Shown here piece after piece: positions 17,612-25,148 of a DNA stretch of 64,000 nucleotides. The translations under genes and the position numbers were made by a program. Numbering within the stretch: the stretch's first letter is position 1; every line of letters starts with the position of its first letter. A model generated the notes under the pieces. It searched no databases and was not told the origin of the DNA. It worked only from the letters and a program-made list of their open reading frames with translations. The DNA comes from Viridibacillus sp050279675 (GTDB taxonomy: Bacteria; Bacillota; Bacilli; Bacillales_A; Planococcaceae). The stretch spans positions 62,001 to 126,000 of the forward strand of contig NZ_JBNNUK010000007.1 in the NCBI RefSeq assembly GCF_050279675.1, written 5' to 3'.

Positions 17612-17872
17612 ATGAAAAAAATCATTTTTGCAACATTCGCATCAACACTACTACTTGGATTATCTGTTCCCCCTTTAGAAACAGACGCCGCTGCTAAAAC
17701 ATATAAAAACTGCACTGAACTTAACAAAGCGTACAAGGGTGGCATAGCCAAAAATAGTAAAGTGAAAAATATAGGCGGTAAAACTAAATATAAACCAACA
17801 GTTTCCTCTAAACTTTATGTTGCCAATAAATCCAAAGACCGTGATAAAGATGGCATTGCATGTGAAAGATAA
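17612..17872 (+). CDS. Secreted excalibur calcium-binding domain protein
   Basis: An 86-residue protein with signal peptide (residues 1 to about 27, ending DAAA) and a C-terminal excalibur domain: the NCTELNKAYKGGIAKNS start and the DRDKDGIACE calcium-loop end are diagnostic. The start at 17612 is behind TATGGAGG with good spacing. Excalibur domains occur in secreted nuclease-like and surface proteins of Bacillota; here it stands alone. Function unknown, likely a cell-surface protein. Confidence 0.85.
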   Translation: MKKIIFATFASTLLLGLSVPPLETDAAAKTYKNCTELNKAYKGGIAKNSKVKNIGGKTKYKPTVSSKLYVANKSKDRDKDGIACER

Positions 17873-17886
17873 GCCCTCTTCATAAC

Positions 17887-17924
17887 AAAACAAGCATCTT
17901 CCCTTTGTGAAAGATGCTTGTTTT
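17887..17924. terminator. Terminator between excalibur gene and zur
   Basis: Perfect 14-nt arms (17887-17900, 17911-17924), 10-nt loop, T-run on plus strand and A-run on the other side, so likely bidirectional for the two convergent genes. Its second arm reaches the zur stop codon. Confidence 0.85.
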
Positions 17925-18364
17925 TATTTACTTATACTTTTCGATTGCTCACATTTTTTGCAGTCTGGACATTTGCCGTAGATTTCAAATTTGTGATCAT
18001 CAATTTCGTATGATGGTAGTTGCTCTTGCAGGAGGTCCATTGGGCAGAGATGAATTTCTTTAATATTGCCACACTCCATACAAATGAAATGGTGATGATG
18101 ATGTTCCGTTTCACATTGCATGCGGAAGTGACGTTCGCTGGAAAGTTCAGTTTCTTCAAGAATACCTAACTGGACAAATGTAGCAAGATTACGATAGATT
18201 GTGTCGTAACTCATACCCGGATAATCTTTTTTCATAACAAGCAGTAGGTCCCGTGCGGTTAAATATTTTTCAGTAGCCGCGAACATATCTAAAATTTGCT
18301 CTCGTTTGTCCGTTTTTTTATAGCCATTCTCTTTTAAAATTTCCCATGCTCTAGAAATATTCAT
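17924..18364 (-). CDS. zur: Fur-family zinc uptake regulator Zur
   Basis: A 146-residue Fur-family repressor. The DNA-binding half (1-75) contains YPGMSYDTIYRNLATFVQLG. The dimerisation half has a five-His run (88-92) followed by C95xxC98 and a second C132xxC135, the structural zinc site. Placement as last gene of a znuC-znuB-zur operon with a Zur-like box upstream makes Zur much more likely than Fur or PerR. It is 21 nt after znuB. It represses zinc uptake when zinc is sufficient and should autoregulate through the shared promoter. Confidence 0.92.
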   Translation of the reverse strand: MNISRAWEILKENGYKKTDKREQILDMFAATEKYLTARDLLLVMKKDYPGMSYDTIYRNLATFVQLGILEETELSSERHFRMQCETEHHHHHFICMECGNIKEIHLCPMDLLQEQLPSYEIDDHKFEIYGKCPDCKKCEQSKSISK

Positions 18365-18385
18365 ACCCGAACTCCTCCTTGTAAA

Positions 18386-19228
18386 TTAAGCGCGTACGCT
18401 CATTGCAATCTTCTTACCTAGAATGACGACTAATAAAATCAAAATAGAGATTACAACTATTGTTCCGCCAGGTGCTAGGTCTAAGTAAAAAGCAGATACA
18501 AGACCCGCTATTACAGCCGCTTCGCCAAAAATAATCGCATATAATATCGTTTGTTTAAAGCCCTTCGCAATGCGAATACTTGCGGCTACTGGTAACGTCA
18601 TTAATGATGAAACTAGTAAAATTCCAACAATTCGCATACTAGCAGCAATAACTAGAGCTGTCACAATCATAAATAATAAGTGAATCCATTTCGCAGGCAA
18701 CCCACTCGCTTTTGCATATTCATCATCAAATGATAAAACGAATAATTCTTTATAAAATAAATAAATAAACGCTATCACTAGCAAAGCTATTACTACAACA
18801 ATAAATAAATCCTGTCTGCTAACAGCTGATACCGAACCAAATAAATAGCTAAATAAATCGGTACTAAAGCCTTTTGCAAGGGAGATAAAAATCGCACTAA
18901 TCCCTATGCCACCAGACATAATAATGGGAATTGCTAGCTCCTCATAATGCTTATATAAGCGACGTAATCGTTCAATAAGTATTGAGCCACTGACAGATGC
19001 TACAATCCCAAAATAAAGCGGATTAAGTAATGCTAGCCCTGTAAAAGTTTGGCTTAAATATAGGCTACCCGCTATCCCTGCAAGGGTTACATGGCTTAGT
19101 GCATCCGCAATTAACGATAATCTTCTAACAACGATGAAAACGCCAAGTAACGGAGCAATTATTCCTATAATAATTCCGGATAAGAATGCATTTTGTAAAA
19201 ATTCATAATGTAGTATAGATGAAATCAT
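18386..19228 (-). CDS. znuB: Zinc ABC transporter permease ZnuB
   Basis: A 280-residue ABC-3 family permease with about eight to nine membrane helices; signature elements GVFIVVRRLSLIADALSHVTLAG (about 28-50) and MRIVGILLVSSLMTLPVAAS (about 196-215) are those of zinc/manganese importers. ATG overlaps the znuC stop by 4 nt (ATGA). Forms the membrane channel with ZnuC; the binding protein ZnuA is not in this operon and must be encoded elsewhere. Confidence 0.92.
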   Translation of the reverse strand: MISSILHYEFLQNAFLSGIIIGIIAPLLGVFIVVRRLSLIADALSHVTLAGIAGSLYLSQTFTGLALLNPLYFGIVASVSGSILIERLRRLYKHYEELAIPIIMSGGIGISAIFISLAKGFSTDLFSYLFGSVSAVSRQDLFIVVVIALLVIAFIYLFYKELFVLSFDDEYAKASGLPAKWIHLLFMIVTALVIAASMRIVGILLVSSLMTLPVAASIRIAKGFKQTILYAIIFGEAAVIAGLVSAFYLDLAPGGTIVVISILILLVVILGKKIAMSVRA

Positions 19229-19998
19229 TGCGTCTTCTCCTCTTTGGTATGGTGAATTTTACGGACTGCGTGACCATACCAAGCATTCAATTGATCATCT
19301 GATAAAGAATCATAATCGTTCTTGAAGCCATGGAAATGGATTGTTTGATTTAAACAAGCAACATGACTTATGCGATTCGAAACAGTGTCGACATCATGTG
19401 TAACTAAAATCATTGTCATTTTATGGTGCTCATTTAAATTTGCGAGCATATCATAAAATGACTGCACATTTTCGTGGTCAATCCCGACCGTCGGCTCATC
19501 CAAGATTAATAACTTCGGCTCTGCGACAAGCGCTCTCGCTATAAAGACACGCTGCTGTTGCCCGCCTGACAACTCACCGATATTCCTATTCGCAAAGCCA
19601 TCCATGCCGACATCTCGTAATGCTTGCATCACTTTATCATTCTGATCAGCTAAGTGGCGCTTAAAAAGACCAATTTTCTTTGTTAAACCACTTGCAACAA
19701 CTTCCTTAACTGTTGCTGGGAAACCAGAGTTAAATGAGTTTGATTTTTGTGAAACATAACCAATCAACTCGCGTTTTTTAAATGTGTTTGCCGGCTGTCC
19801 AAATAATTCAATTTGACCGGAAGTTGGTTTCATCAATCCTAAGATTAGTTTTAACATTGTTGATTTCCCCGAGCCATTTGGTCCGAGTAATGCGAGAAAA
19901 TCGCCTTGCTCCACTTTTAAAGAAATATTTGATAACACCTGCGTATAGTCATATTGAAATGAAACATTTTTAAGTTCGATTAAAGGCAATTGCGCCAT
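19225..19998 (-). CDS. znuC: Zinc ABC transporter ATP-binding protein ZnuC
   Basis: A 257-residue ATPase. Walker A GPNGSGKST at 39-47, signature LSGGQQQR at 143-150, Walker B LLILDEPT at 163-170, then the H-loop in ILVTHDVD. The specificity for zinc is inferred from the operon with znuB and zur and from the Zur-like box upstream. First gene of the operon. Confidence 0.92.
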   Translation of the reverse strand: MAQLPLIELKNVSFQYDYTQVLSNISLKVEQGDFLALLGPNGSGKSTMLKLILGLMKPTSGQIELFGQPANTFKKRELIGYVSQKSNSFNSGFPATVKEVVASGLTKKIGLFKRHLADQNDKVMQALRDVGMDGFANRNIGELSGGQQQRVFIARALVAEPKLLILDEPTVGIDHENVQSFYDMLANLNEHHKMTMILVTHDVDTVSNRISHVACLNQTIHFHGFKNDYDSLSDDQLNAWYGHAVRKIHHTKEEKTQ

Positions 19999-20018
19999 AT
20001 TCTTCGCTTCTTTCTAAT

Positions 20019-20033
20019 TCAGAATCATTACGA
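20019..20033. promoter_or_regulatory. Putative Zur box
   Basis: TCAGAAT-C-ATTACGA is a 7-1-7 inverted repeat matching the Bacillus Zur operator core TCGTAAT-N-ATTACGA at 12 of 14 arm positions, with flanking TTT also present. It lies 21 nt ahead of znuC and also between the divergent yqfT gene, where a zinc repressor would act on znuCB-zur. Confidence 0.7.
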
Positions 20034-20101
20034 TTTACAAAGAATTAGTATAAGTGAAAGATAGAACTTTGTAAAGAACGAATACTTGAAAGGGTGAAAG
20101 T

Positions 20102-20341
20102 ATGGATTATATGTCATTAATACAGGAATTCCAAGGCAAATCGGATGAGGAGCTCGCCCTCTATGCAAAAAATTACAAGATTCCATTATCGAAAAAAGAA
20201 ATTCAAAAGTTGCGCCCACTATTATCGTCCTTTTCCATTCAATGGGTGCTAATGGGGATACCTGATCAAGTAATGCGGGATATCGAAAAAGCCATTGGCA
20301 AACAAAAAACAGCAGATTTACTAAAACAGTTTGGTCGCTAA
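20102..20341 (+). CDS. yqfT: DUF2624 family protein YqfT
   Basis: A 79-residue cytosolic protein. It matches the YqfT/DUF2624 family by length, by the N-terminal pattern DEELALYAKNYKIPLSKKEI and by position between nfo and zur, as in B. subtilis. Function unknown. ATG follows AAGGGTG. Divergent from znuC; convergent with nfo. Confidence 0.8.
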   Translation: MDYMSLIQEFQGKSDEELALYAKNYKIPLSKKEIQKLRPLLSSFSIQWVLMGIPDQVMRDIEKAIGKQKTADLLKQFGR

Positions 20342-20373
20342 AAATTTGACATCTTCATAATAACAACACAAAA

Positions 20374-20405
20374 AAGACTTCTCACCTTTTTTGGCGAGAA
20401 GTCTT
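20374..20405. terminator. Terminator between yqfT and nfo
   Basis: Arms 20374-20386 and 20393-20405 pair at 12 of 13 positions around a 6-nt T loop. An A-run on the left makes it a T-tail on the minus strand, so it mainly serves nfo. Confidence 0.75.
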
Positions 20406-20416
20406 CATCATTTAAA

Positions 20417-21307
20417 TTATTCCCCTCTTAATGCGTCGATTTTTTCGGGCATAAAAGTTTGGTTACGGAACATTTCGATTTCATATTTGTATGGTGCTTT
20501 TTTATTTTTTGCATCTGTACCTACAAATGGTGTTTCTAAAATTTTCGGTACATCTTGGAATGCTTCATGATGGACAATGCGGTTTAAGGCATCAAAACCA
20601 ATATGACCAAAGCCAATATTTTCATGACGGTCCTTTGCTGCACCGCAAACATTTTTACTATCATTGATATGGAGCACTTTGATACGATCGATACCAATCG
20701 TTTTATCAAAGTTTTCAAGAACTCCATCAAAATCATTAATAATATCATAGCCTGCATCGTGTGTATGACATGTGTCAAAACATACAGACAGACGTTCGTT
20801 GTTTTTTACACCATCGAAAATCTGAGCAAGTTCTTCAAAAGTGCGACCACATTCAGAGCCTTTACCAGCCATCGTTTCAAGAGCGATTTGTACTGGATAA
20901 TCTTGTGATAGAACTTCATTAAGTCCTTCAATGATTCTTGCTATACCAATTTCAGTACCTGCACCAACATGAGCCCCTGGGTGTAAAACAATTTGTTTTG
21001 CACCGATAGCAGCTGTTCGTTCAATCTCTTTTTGTAAGAAGTCGACACCCAGTGCAAACACTTCTGGTTTTGTTGTATTGGCAATATTGATAATATATGG
21101 TGCATGGACAACAATATTCGAAAGTCCATGTTCCTTCATGTGCAATAATCCTGCATCAATATTCAACTCTTCAATTGGTTTTCTACGTGTGTTTTGAGGA
21201 GCGCCAGTATAGATCATGAAAGTGGATGCCCCGTAGGATGCTGCTTCTTCACTTGAAGCTAGCAGCATTTTTTTGCCGCTCATAGATACGTGTGAGCCAA
21301 TAAGCAT
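20417..21307 (-). CDS. nfo: Deoxyribonuclease IV (AP endonuclease)
   Basis: A 296-residue endonuclease IV that cuts DNA 5' of abasic sites in base excision repair. All metal-ligand motifs are visible: VVHAPYIINIA, VLHPGAHVG, ALETMAGKG, CFDTCHTHDAGYD, LHINDSKN and DRHENIGFGHIG. Full length. ATG behind GGAGG. Placed 18 nt after cshB on the same strand, as in B. subtilis (cshB-nfo), probably one transcript. Confidence 0.95.
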   Translation of the reverse strand: MLIGSHVSMSGKKMLLASSEEAASYGASTFMIYTGAPQNTRRKPIEELNIDAGLLHMKEHGLSNIVVHAPYIINIANTTKPEVFALGVDFLQKEIERTAAIGAKQIVLHPGAHVGAGTEIGIARIIEGLNEVLSQDYPVQIALETMAGKGSECGRTFEELAQIFDGVKNNERLSVCFDTCHTHDAGYDIINDFDGVLENFDKTIGIDRIKVLHINDSKNVCGAAKDRHENIGFGHIGFDALNRIVHHEAFQDVPKILETPFVGTDAKNKKAPYKYEIEMFRNQTFMPEKIDALRGE

Positions 21308-21325
21308 GGTCTGTGGTCCTCCTTA

Positions 21326-22624
21326 CTATTTCTGACGGTTTTTCAAACGACGTTCACGTTTTTTAACCTTATCCATTTCCCATTTCATATTACGTTTATA
21401 GCCAGGTTTAACCTTCTTAGGTTTACGTACAAGAGCTTTCGCTTTTTTGTCAATTTCGTTTTCTTTTTTCTCACGATTTTGACGTGCATGACGTTCTTTC
21501 ATGTCAATCAGTTCGCCGTTTTTAATGTCTTTTGGTTGGAATGGAATACCCATCTTCTCAACGCGTGCAATTGCATCTTCTTCTGATGGTTCGAAAATTG
21601 TGATAGCCGTTCCTTTGTTACCAGCACGAGCTGTACGACCTACACGGTGAATGAAGAATTCTAAATCCGTAGGTAATTCGTAGTTAATAACATGGCTGAC
21701 TCCAGGAATATCGATTCCACGTGCAGCAAGGTCTGTTGCAACGATGTATTGGAATTCCAATTCACGTACTTGTTTCATTACTTTTTTACGGTCACGTGGT
21801 GACAGGTCCCCGTGAATACGTCCAGCTTTGACGCCATTATTTGCTAAGAAATCCGCTACATAATTCGCTTGTGAACGCGTGTTAGTGAATATAATAGCTA
21901 AATACGGATTGATTGTTTTCATCACTTCAAGTAAACGGCTATTTTTTGATTTACTACGAGTTGATACTAAATAAAAATCTAAATTTTCTGCTACAGGTCG
22001 TTTATCATCCATTTTAATATGGACTGGTGAAGACATATATTTTTTCAAAAATGGTTGTAATTTCTCAGGAACTGTTGCTGAGAATACGAACATTTCAAGT
22101 GTTTCAGGCATTTGAGAAGCGAATTTATCGATATCCTCGATGAAGCCCATGTCGAATGCAAGGTCTGCTTCATCTACCACAAGCATTGGCGCCGTATATA
22201 CTAACAAAGCTTTTTCATCAACTAAATCACGGATTCGTCCTGGTGTACCGACAACAATTTGCGGTTGTGTTTTTAGTTTATCGATTGAGCGTTGTTTGTC
22301 TGTACCCCCGATGAACAGTTTGGCTTGGATCGATGTTTCTTCGATTAGTTTCTGCAACTCTGCATAAATTTGAGTTGCAAGCTCACGAGTTGGTGCAGCA
22401 ATTACCGCTTGCACTTCCTCTTTATCTGCACGGATTCGCTCTACGATTGGAATAAGGAAACTATGTGTTTTCCCTGTACCTGTATGCGCTTGACCGATAG
22501 CACTCTTTCCTTTTAACACCAAAGGAATTATTTCCTTTTGGATAGGTGTTGGTTCTGTGAAACCTAGTTTCTTAATTGCATCTTGCAAAAAAGGCTGAAA
22601 ATTGTAATCTGTATATTTGGACAT
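21326..22624 (-). CDS. cshB: DEAD-box RNA helicase CshB
   Basis: A 432-residue ATP-dependent RNA helicase. Motifs in order: PTPIQKEIIP (Q motif), AHTGTGKT (Walker A), PTRELATQ, VVDEADLAF (DEAD box), FSATVP, then HRVGRTARAG in the second RecA domain. The Lys/Arg-rich tail (about 380-432) suits RNA binding. The start at 22624 lies behind AGGAGGG; a longer frame 48 nt upstream has no ribosome site. CshB functions in cold growth and ribosome assembly in Bacillus. Confidence 0.95.
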   Translation of the reverse strand: MSKYTDYNFQPFLQDAIKKLGFTEPTPIQKEIIPLVLKGKSAIGQAHTGTGKTHSFLIPIVERIRADKEEVQAVIAAPTRELATQIYAELQKLIEETSIQAKLFIGGTDKQRSIDKLKTQPQIVVGTPGRIRDLVDEKALLVYTAPMLVVDEADLAFDMGFIEDIDKFASQMPETLEMFVFSATVPEKLQPFLKKYMSSPVHIKMDDKRPVAENLDFYLVSTRSKSKNSRLLEVMKTINPYLAIIFTNTRSQANYVADFLANNGVKAGRIHGDLSPRDRKKVMKQVRELEFQYIVATDLAARGIDIPGVSHVINYELPTDLEFFIHRVGRTARAGNKGTAITIFEPSEEDAIARVEKMGIPFQPKDIKNGELIDMKERHARQNREKKENEIDKKAKALVRKPKKVKPGYKRNMKWEMDKVKKRERRLKNRQK

Positions 22625-22727
22625 AATTGTCCCTCCTAACTTACTTACCTTATTGTAACATGATTCGTACATTTAGTAGACCATTTGCATATGATATCTA
22701 TTAATAGTACGTACGTCAATTCAAGGT

Positions 22728-22754
22728 GACCATTATTTTTAAAATATAATGGTC
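22728..22754. promoter_or_regulatory. Nine-base perfect palindrome ahead of vrrA/yqfQ
   Basis: GACCATTAT and ATAATGGTC flank an AT-rich 9-nt centre in the divergent region between cshB and the VrrA-like gene, 47 nt before the latter's start. No T-run follows on either strand, so it looks more like a protein-binding site than a terminator. Binder unknown. Confidence 0.4.
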
Positions 22755-22800
22755 GTTCTTGACAAAAATGTGCAAATTCCAAGGAGAAAGGAGATCATTA

Positions 22801-23565
22801 ATGCGCTATTCATCATTTTATCCATTTGCGCAAGGTTTATCGCAATCTGGGGGTGCATTAGGTAGCGTAGCCCAGGGCGCTGCTAACATGTTTGGTGGGG
22901 GCGCTGCTAACATGTTTGGCGGGGGTGCTGCTAACATGTTTGGTGGGGGTGCTGCGGCTGGACCTGAAGCTGCTGGCATGTTCGGTAGGGCTGCGTCATC
23001 TGCTGGACCTGAAGCTGCTGGCATGTTCGGTAGGGCTGCGTCATCTGCTGGACCTGGGGCTGCTGGCATGTTCGGTAGGGCTGCGTCATCTGCTGGACCT
23101 GGAGCTGCTGGTATGTTTGGTAGGGGTGCGGCTGGACCTGGGGCTGCTGGCATGTTCGGTAGGGCCGCTGCTGCGGCTGGGCCTGGGGCTTCCGGTGTTG
23201 CTAACGCAGCTGGAGCTGTTGGCGGTTTAGCGAAAATGGATCAATATTTAGCCACTGCTGATAAATTTATGTCTACCGCACAACAATTCACTCCAATTTT
23301 TAAACAAATGTCACCCATGTTCCAAAACTTACCTGCACTTTATAGATTATACAAAGGTTTTCAATCAATTCCTTCATCTGATGCAGCCGGAGTCGGGGCT
23401 GCTGCTGCATCTGCTAGTACAGGAGGGGCTACCAATCGACGGGAATCACGCTCTCCAGATAATGACTTAGATCTTGATGGCGATACGCCAGAACCAAGAA
23501 CATCCATCCCTAGAACACCTAGACCTTCCACTCCCCGTATATTCCAACCACCATTTATACCATAA
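22801..23565 (+). CDS. yqfQ: VrrA/YqfQ-family protein with variable tandem repeats
   Basis: A 254-residue protein. N-terminus MRYSSFYPFAQGL; then low-complexity Ala/Gly repeats (about 27-140) of two kinds, an 8-residue unit (AANMFGGG) three times and a 15-residue unit (GPEAAGMFGRAASSA) six times; a conserved core follows (MDQYLATADKFMSTAQQF, then PMFQNLPALYRLYKGF, about 148-191) typical of YqfQ; and a Pro/Thr/Arg tail. The repeat section corresponds in position to the vrrA variable-number repeat known in Bacillus anthracis. Start chosen by AAGGAG 8 nt upstream. Located between cshB and ispH as in B. subtilis. Role unknown, possibly spore associated. Confidence 0.85.
   Translation: MRYSSFYPFAQGLSQSGGALGSVAQGAANMFGGGAANMFGGGAANMFGGGAAAGPEAAGMFGRAASSAGPEAAGMFGRAASSAGPGAAGMFGRAASSAGPGAAGMFGRGAAGPGAAGMFGRAAAAAGPGASGVANAAGAVGGLAKMDQYLATADKFMSTAQQFTPIFKQMSPMFQNLPALYRLYKGFQSIPSSDAAGVGAAAASASTGGATNRRESRSPDNDLDLDGDTPEPRTSIPRTPRPSTPRIFQPPFIP
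22879..23205 (+). repeat. In-frame tandem repeats inside vrrA/yqfQ
   Basis: Three 24-nt units run from 22879 to 22950. Then units of 45 nt start at 22957, 23002, 23047, 23092, 23131 and 23176; the fourth is 39 nt, having lost two codons. All lengths are multiples of three, so copy number can change without breaking the gene. Neighbouring copies are nearly identical, a sign of recent slippage. Confidence 0.9.
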
Positions 23566-23642
23566 ATCGTAACCGATTCTTTGAATAAAGGTGGGCTGTC
23601 CGTTATAATGGTATTTAACGAGCAATGAAGGGAGTTCGGATC

Positions 23643-24623
23643 ATGCAAGTAACTAAAATCACGCCACGAGGATACTGCTATGGTGTTGTTGATGCCATGG
23701 TCATCGCGCGCAACGCTGCATTAGACAAAACATTACCTAGACCTATCTATATTCTTGGAATGATCGTTCATAATAAACATGTAACGGACGCATTTGAACA
23801 AGATGGAATTATTACTCTTGATGGTGAAAACCGTAAAGACATTTTAGAAAAAGTAGATAAAGGAACAGTCATTTTCACAGCTCACGGCGTATCGCCTGAA
23901 ATTCGTGAAATTGCACGTCAAAAAGGCTTAGTGTCAATTGATGCTACATGCCCTGACGTAACTGTAACCCATGACTTAATAGCCGAAAAATCACAAGAAG
24001 GCTATGACATTATCTATATTGGAAAAAAAGGACATCCAGAGCCAGAAGGTGCCATTGGTGTTGCTCCTGATCATGTACATTTAGTGCAATCTATTGAAGA
24101 TATTGACCAATTACAATTAAATCGCGAAAAATTACTTGTAACAAACCAAACGACAATGAGTCAATGGGATGTTGCGCATTTAATGAAGCGTTTGGAAGAA
24201 AAATTCCCAAATATCGAAGTGCACAAAGAAATTTGCTTAGCAACTCAAGTTCGCCAAGAAGCTGTTGCTAAACAAGCTGGTGCAACAGATTTATTGATTG
24301 TAGTTGGAGATCCAAAAAGTAATAACTCGAACCGTCTAACTCAAGTTTCTGAGGAAATTGCACATACAAGATCTTATCGTATCGCTGACCTTTCTGAATT
24401 GAAATTAGAGTGGTTAGAAGGTGTTAAAACTGTAGGTGTCACAGCTGGTGCCTCTACACCAACACCAATCGTTAAGGAAGTAATCAATTTCTTAGACAAA
24501 TATGACCCTGCGGATCCAGAGACTCATAATATGGAACGCTCTGTCACACTTGATAGAATCTTACCTAAAATTAAAACGCCAAAGCCGGTTGTTAAAATCA
24601 ATCCATATCCAGCTTCGGAATAA
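23643..24623 (+). CDS. ispH: 4-hydroxy-3-methylbut-2-enyl diphosphate reductase IspH
   Basis: A 326-residue [4Fe-4S] enzyme, last step of the MEP isoprenoid pathway (HMBPP to IPP and DMAPP). The three cluster cysteines lie in GYCYGVVDA (Cys at about 12), DATCPDV (about 100) and EICLATQVRQ (about 195). Start at 23643 behind AAGGGAG. Stands alone on the plus strand with its own terminator. Gene order yqfQ-ispH is as in B. subtilis. Confidence 0.96.
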   Translation: MQVTKITPRGYCYGVVDAMVIARNAALDKTLPRPIYILGMIVHNKHVTDAFEQDGIITLDGENRKDILEKVDKGTVIFTAHGVSPEIREIARQKGLVSIDATCPDVTVTHDLIAEKSQEGYDIIYIGKKGHPEPEGAIGVAPDHVHLVQSIEDIDQLQLNREKLLVTNQTTMSQWDVAHLMKRLEEKFPNIEVHKEICLATQVRQEAVAKQAGATDLLIVVGDPKSNNSNRLTQVSEEIAHTRSYRIADLSELKLEWLEGVKTVGVTAGASTPTPIVKEVINFLDKYDPADPETHNMERSVTLDRILPKIKTPKPVVKINPYPASE

Positions 24624-24628
24624 TTATG

Positions 24629-24667
24629 AAAAACCCCTGATGTTGAAAGATTGCATCAGGGGTTTTT
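24629..24667 (+). terminator. Terminator of ispH
   Basis: Perfect 14-nt arms (24629-24642, 24654-24667) with the core ACCCCTGATG/CATCAGGGGT and a six-T tail, 6 nt after the ispH stop. Confidence 0.9.
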
Positions 24668-24707
24668 TATCGGGTGGGTCGTGTGTGGTTAGTGTTACTT
24701 GCGTGGA

Positions 24708-25070
24708 TTTTAGCTCTACTCTCTTCAGCTTTAGCGCTACTCACTCGGCTTTTGGCTCTACTCACTTCAACTTTAGCGCTACTCGCTCGGCTTTTGGCTC
24801 TACTCTCTTCAGCTTTAGCGCTACTCACTCGGCTTTTGGCTCTACTCACTTCAACTTTAGCGCTACTCACTCGGCTTTTAGCTCTACTCACTTCAACTTT
24901 AGCGATACTCACTCGGCTTTTAGCTCTACTCACTTCAACTTTGGCGCTACTCACTCGGCTTTTAGCTCTACTCACTTCGACTTTGGTGCTACTCACTCGG
25001 CTTTTAGCTCTACTCACTTCGACTTTGGCACTACTGGCGTTCTCCAAGTAATTTTTAGCTCTACTCTCCC
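24708..25070. repeat. Intergenic 42-bp tandem repeat array (about 8 copies)
   Basis: Units start at 24713, 24755, 24797, 24839, 24881, 24923, 24965 and 25007, exactly 42 nt apart, with a degraded ninth piece near 25058. Each unit is two related 21-nt halves (CTACTCACTTCAACTTTAGC and CTACTCACTCGGCTTTTAGC types). Because 42 is divisible by three, long open frames appear on both strands, but none has a ribosome site. It lies between the terminators of the convergent genes ispH and yqfO. Confidence 0.92.
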
Positions 25071-25090
25071 TCTCTTAATCCCACGTAATA

Positions 25091-25126
25091 AAAAAACTCC
25101 TGCCAAATCTATTTTTGGCAGGAGTT
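25091..25126 (-). terminator. Terminator of the trmK-yqfO transcript
   Basis: Perfect 13-nt arms (25095-25107, 25114-25126), 6-nt loop, and a T6 tail on the minus strand (A-run 25091-25096). It lies 22 nt after the yqfO stop. Confidence 0.88.
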
Positions 25127-25148
25127 ACTATTCATTTATTACTTTAAA

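Noticed and set aside
22688..22700. CATATGATA resembling a sigma-K -10 box before vrrA/yqfQ
   Set aside because: Short AT-rich match with no convincing -35 at the right distance; the sporulation link is tempting but unsupported.
22818..23230. Long frames in other phases over the VrrA repeat region
   Set aside because: By-products of GC-rich 24- and 45-nt repeats; the plus-strand YqfQ frame has the ribosome site, conserved core and expected place.
24667..25051. Long open frames of about 125 codons on both strands within the 42-bp array
   Set aside because: They result from a repeat period divisible by three, have no ribosome site, use TTG or internal starts, and lie outside terminators of both neighbours.
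24708..25070. CRISPR array
   Set aside because: Units are contiguous without unique spacers, units are 42 nt of two similar halves, and no cas genes are near.
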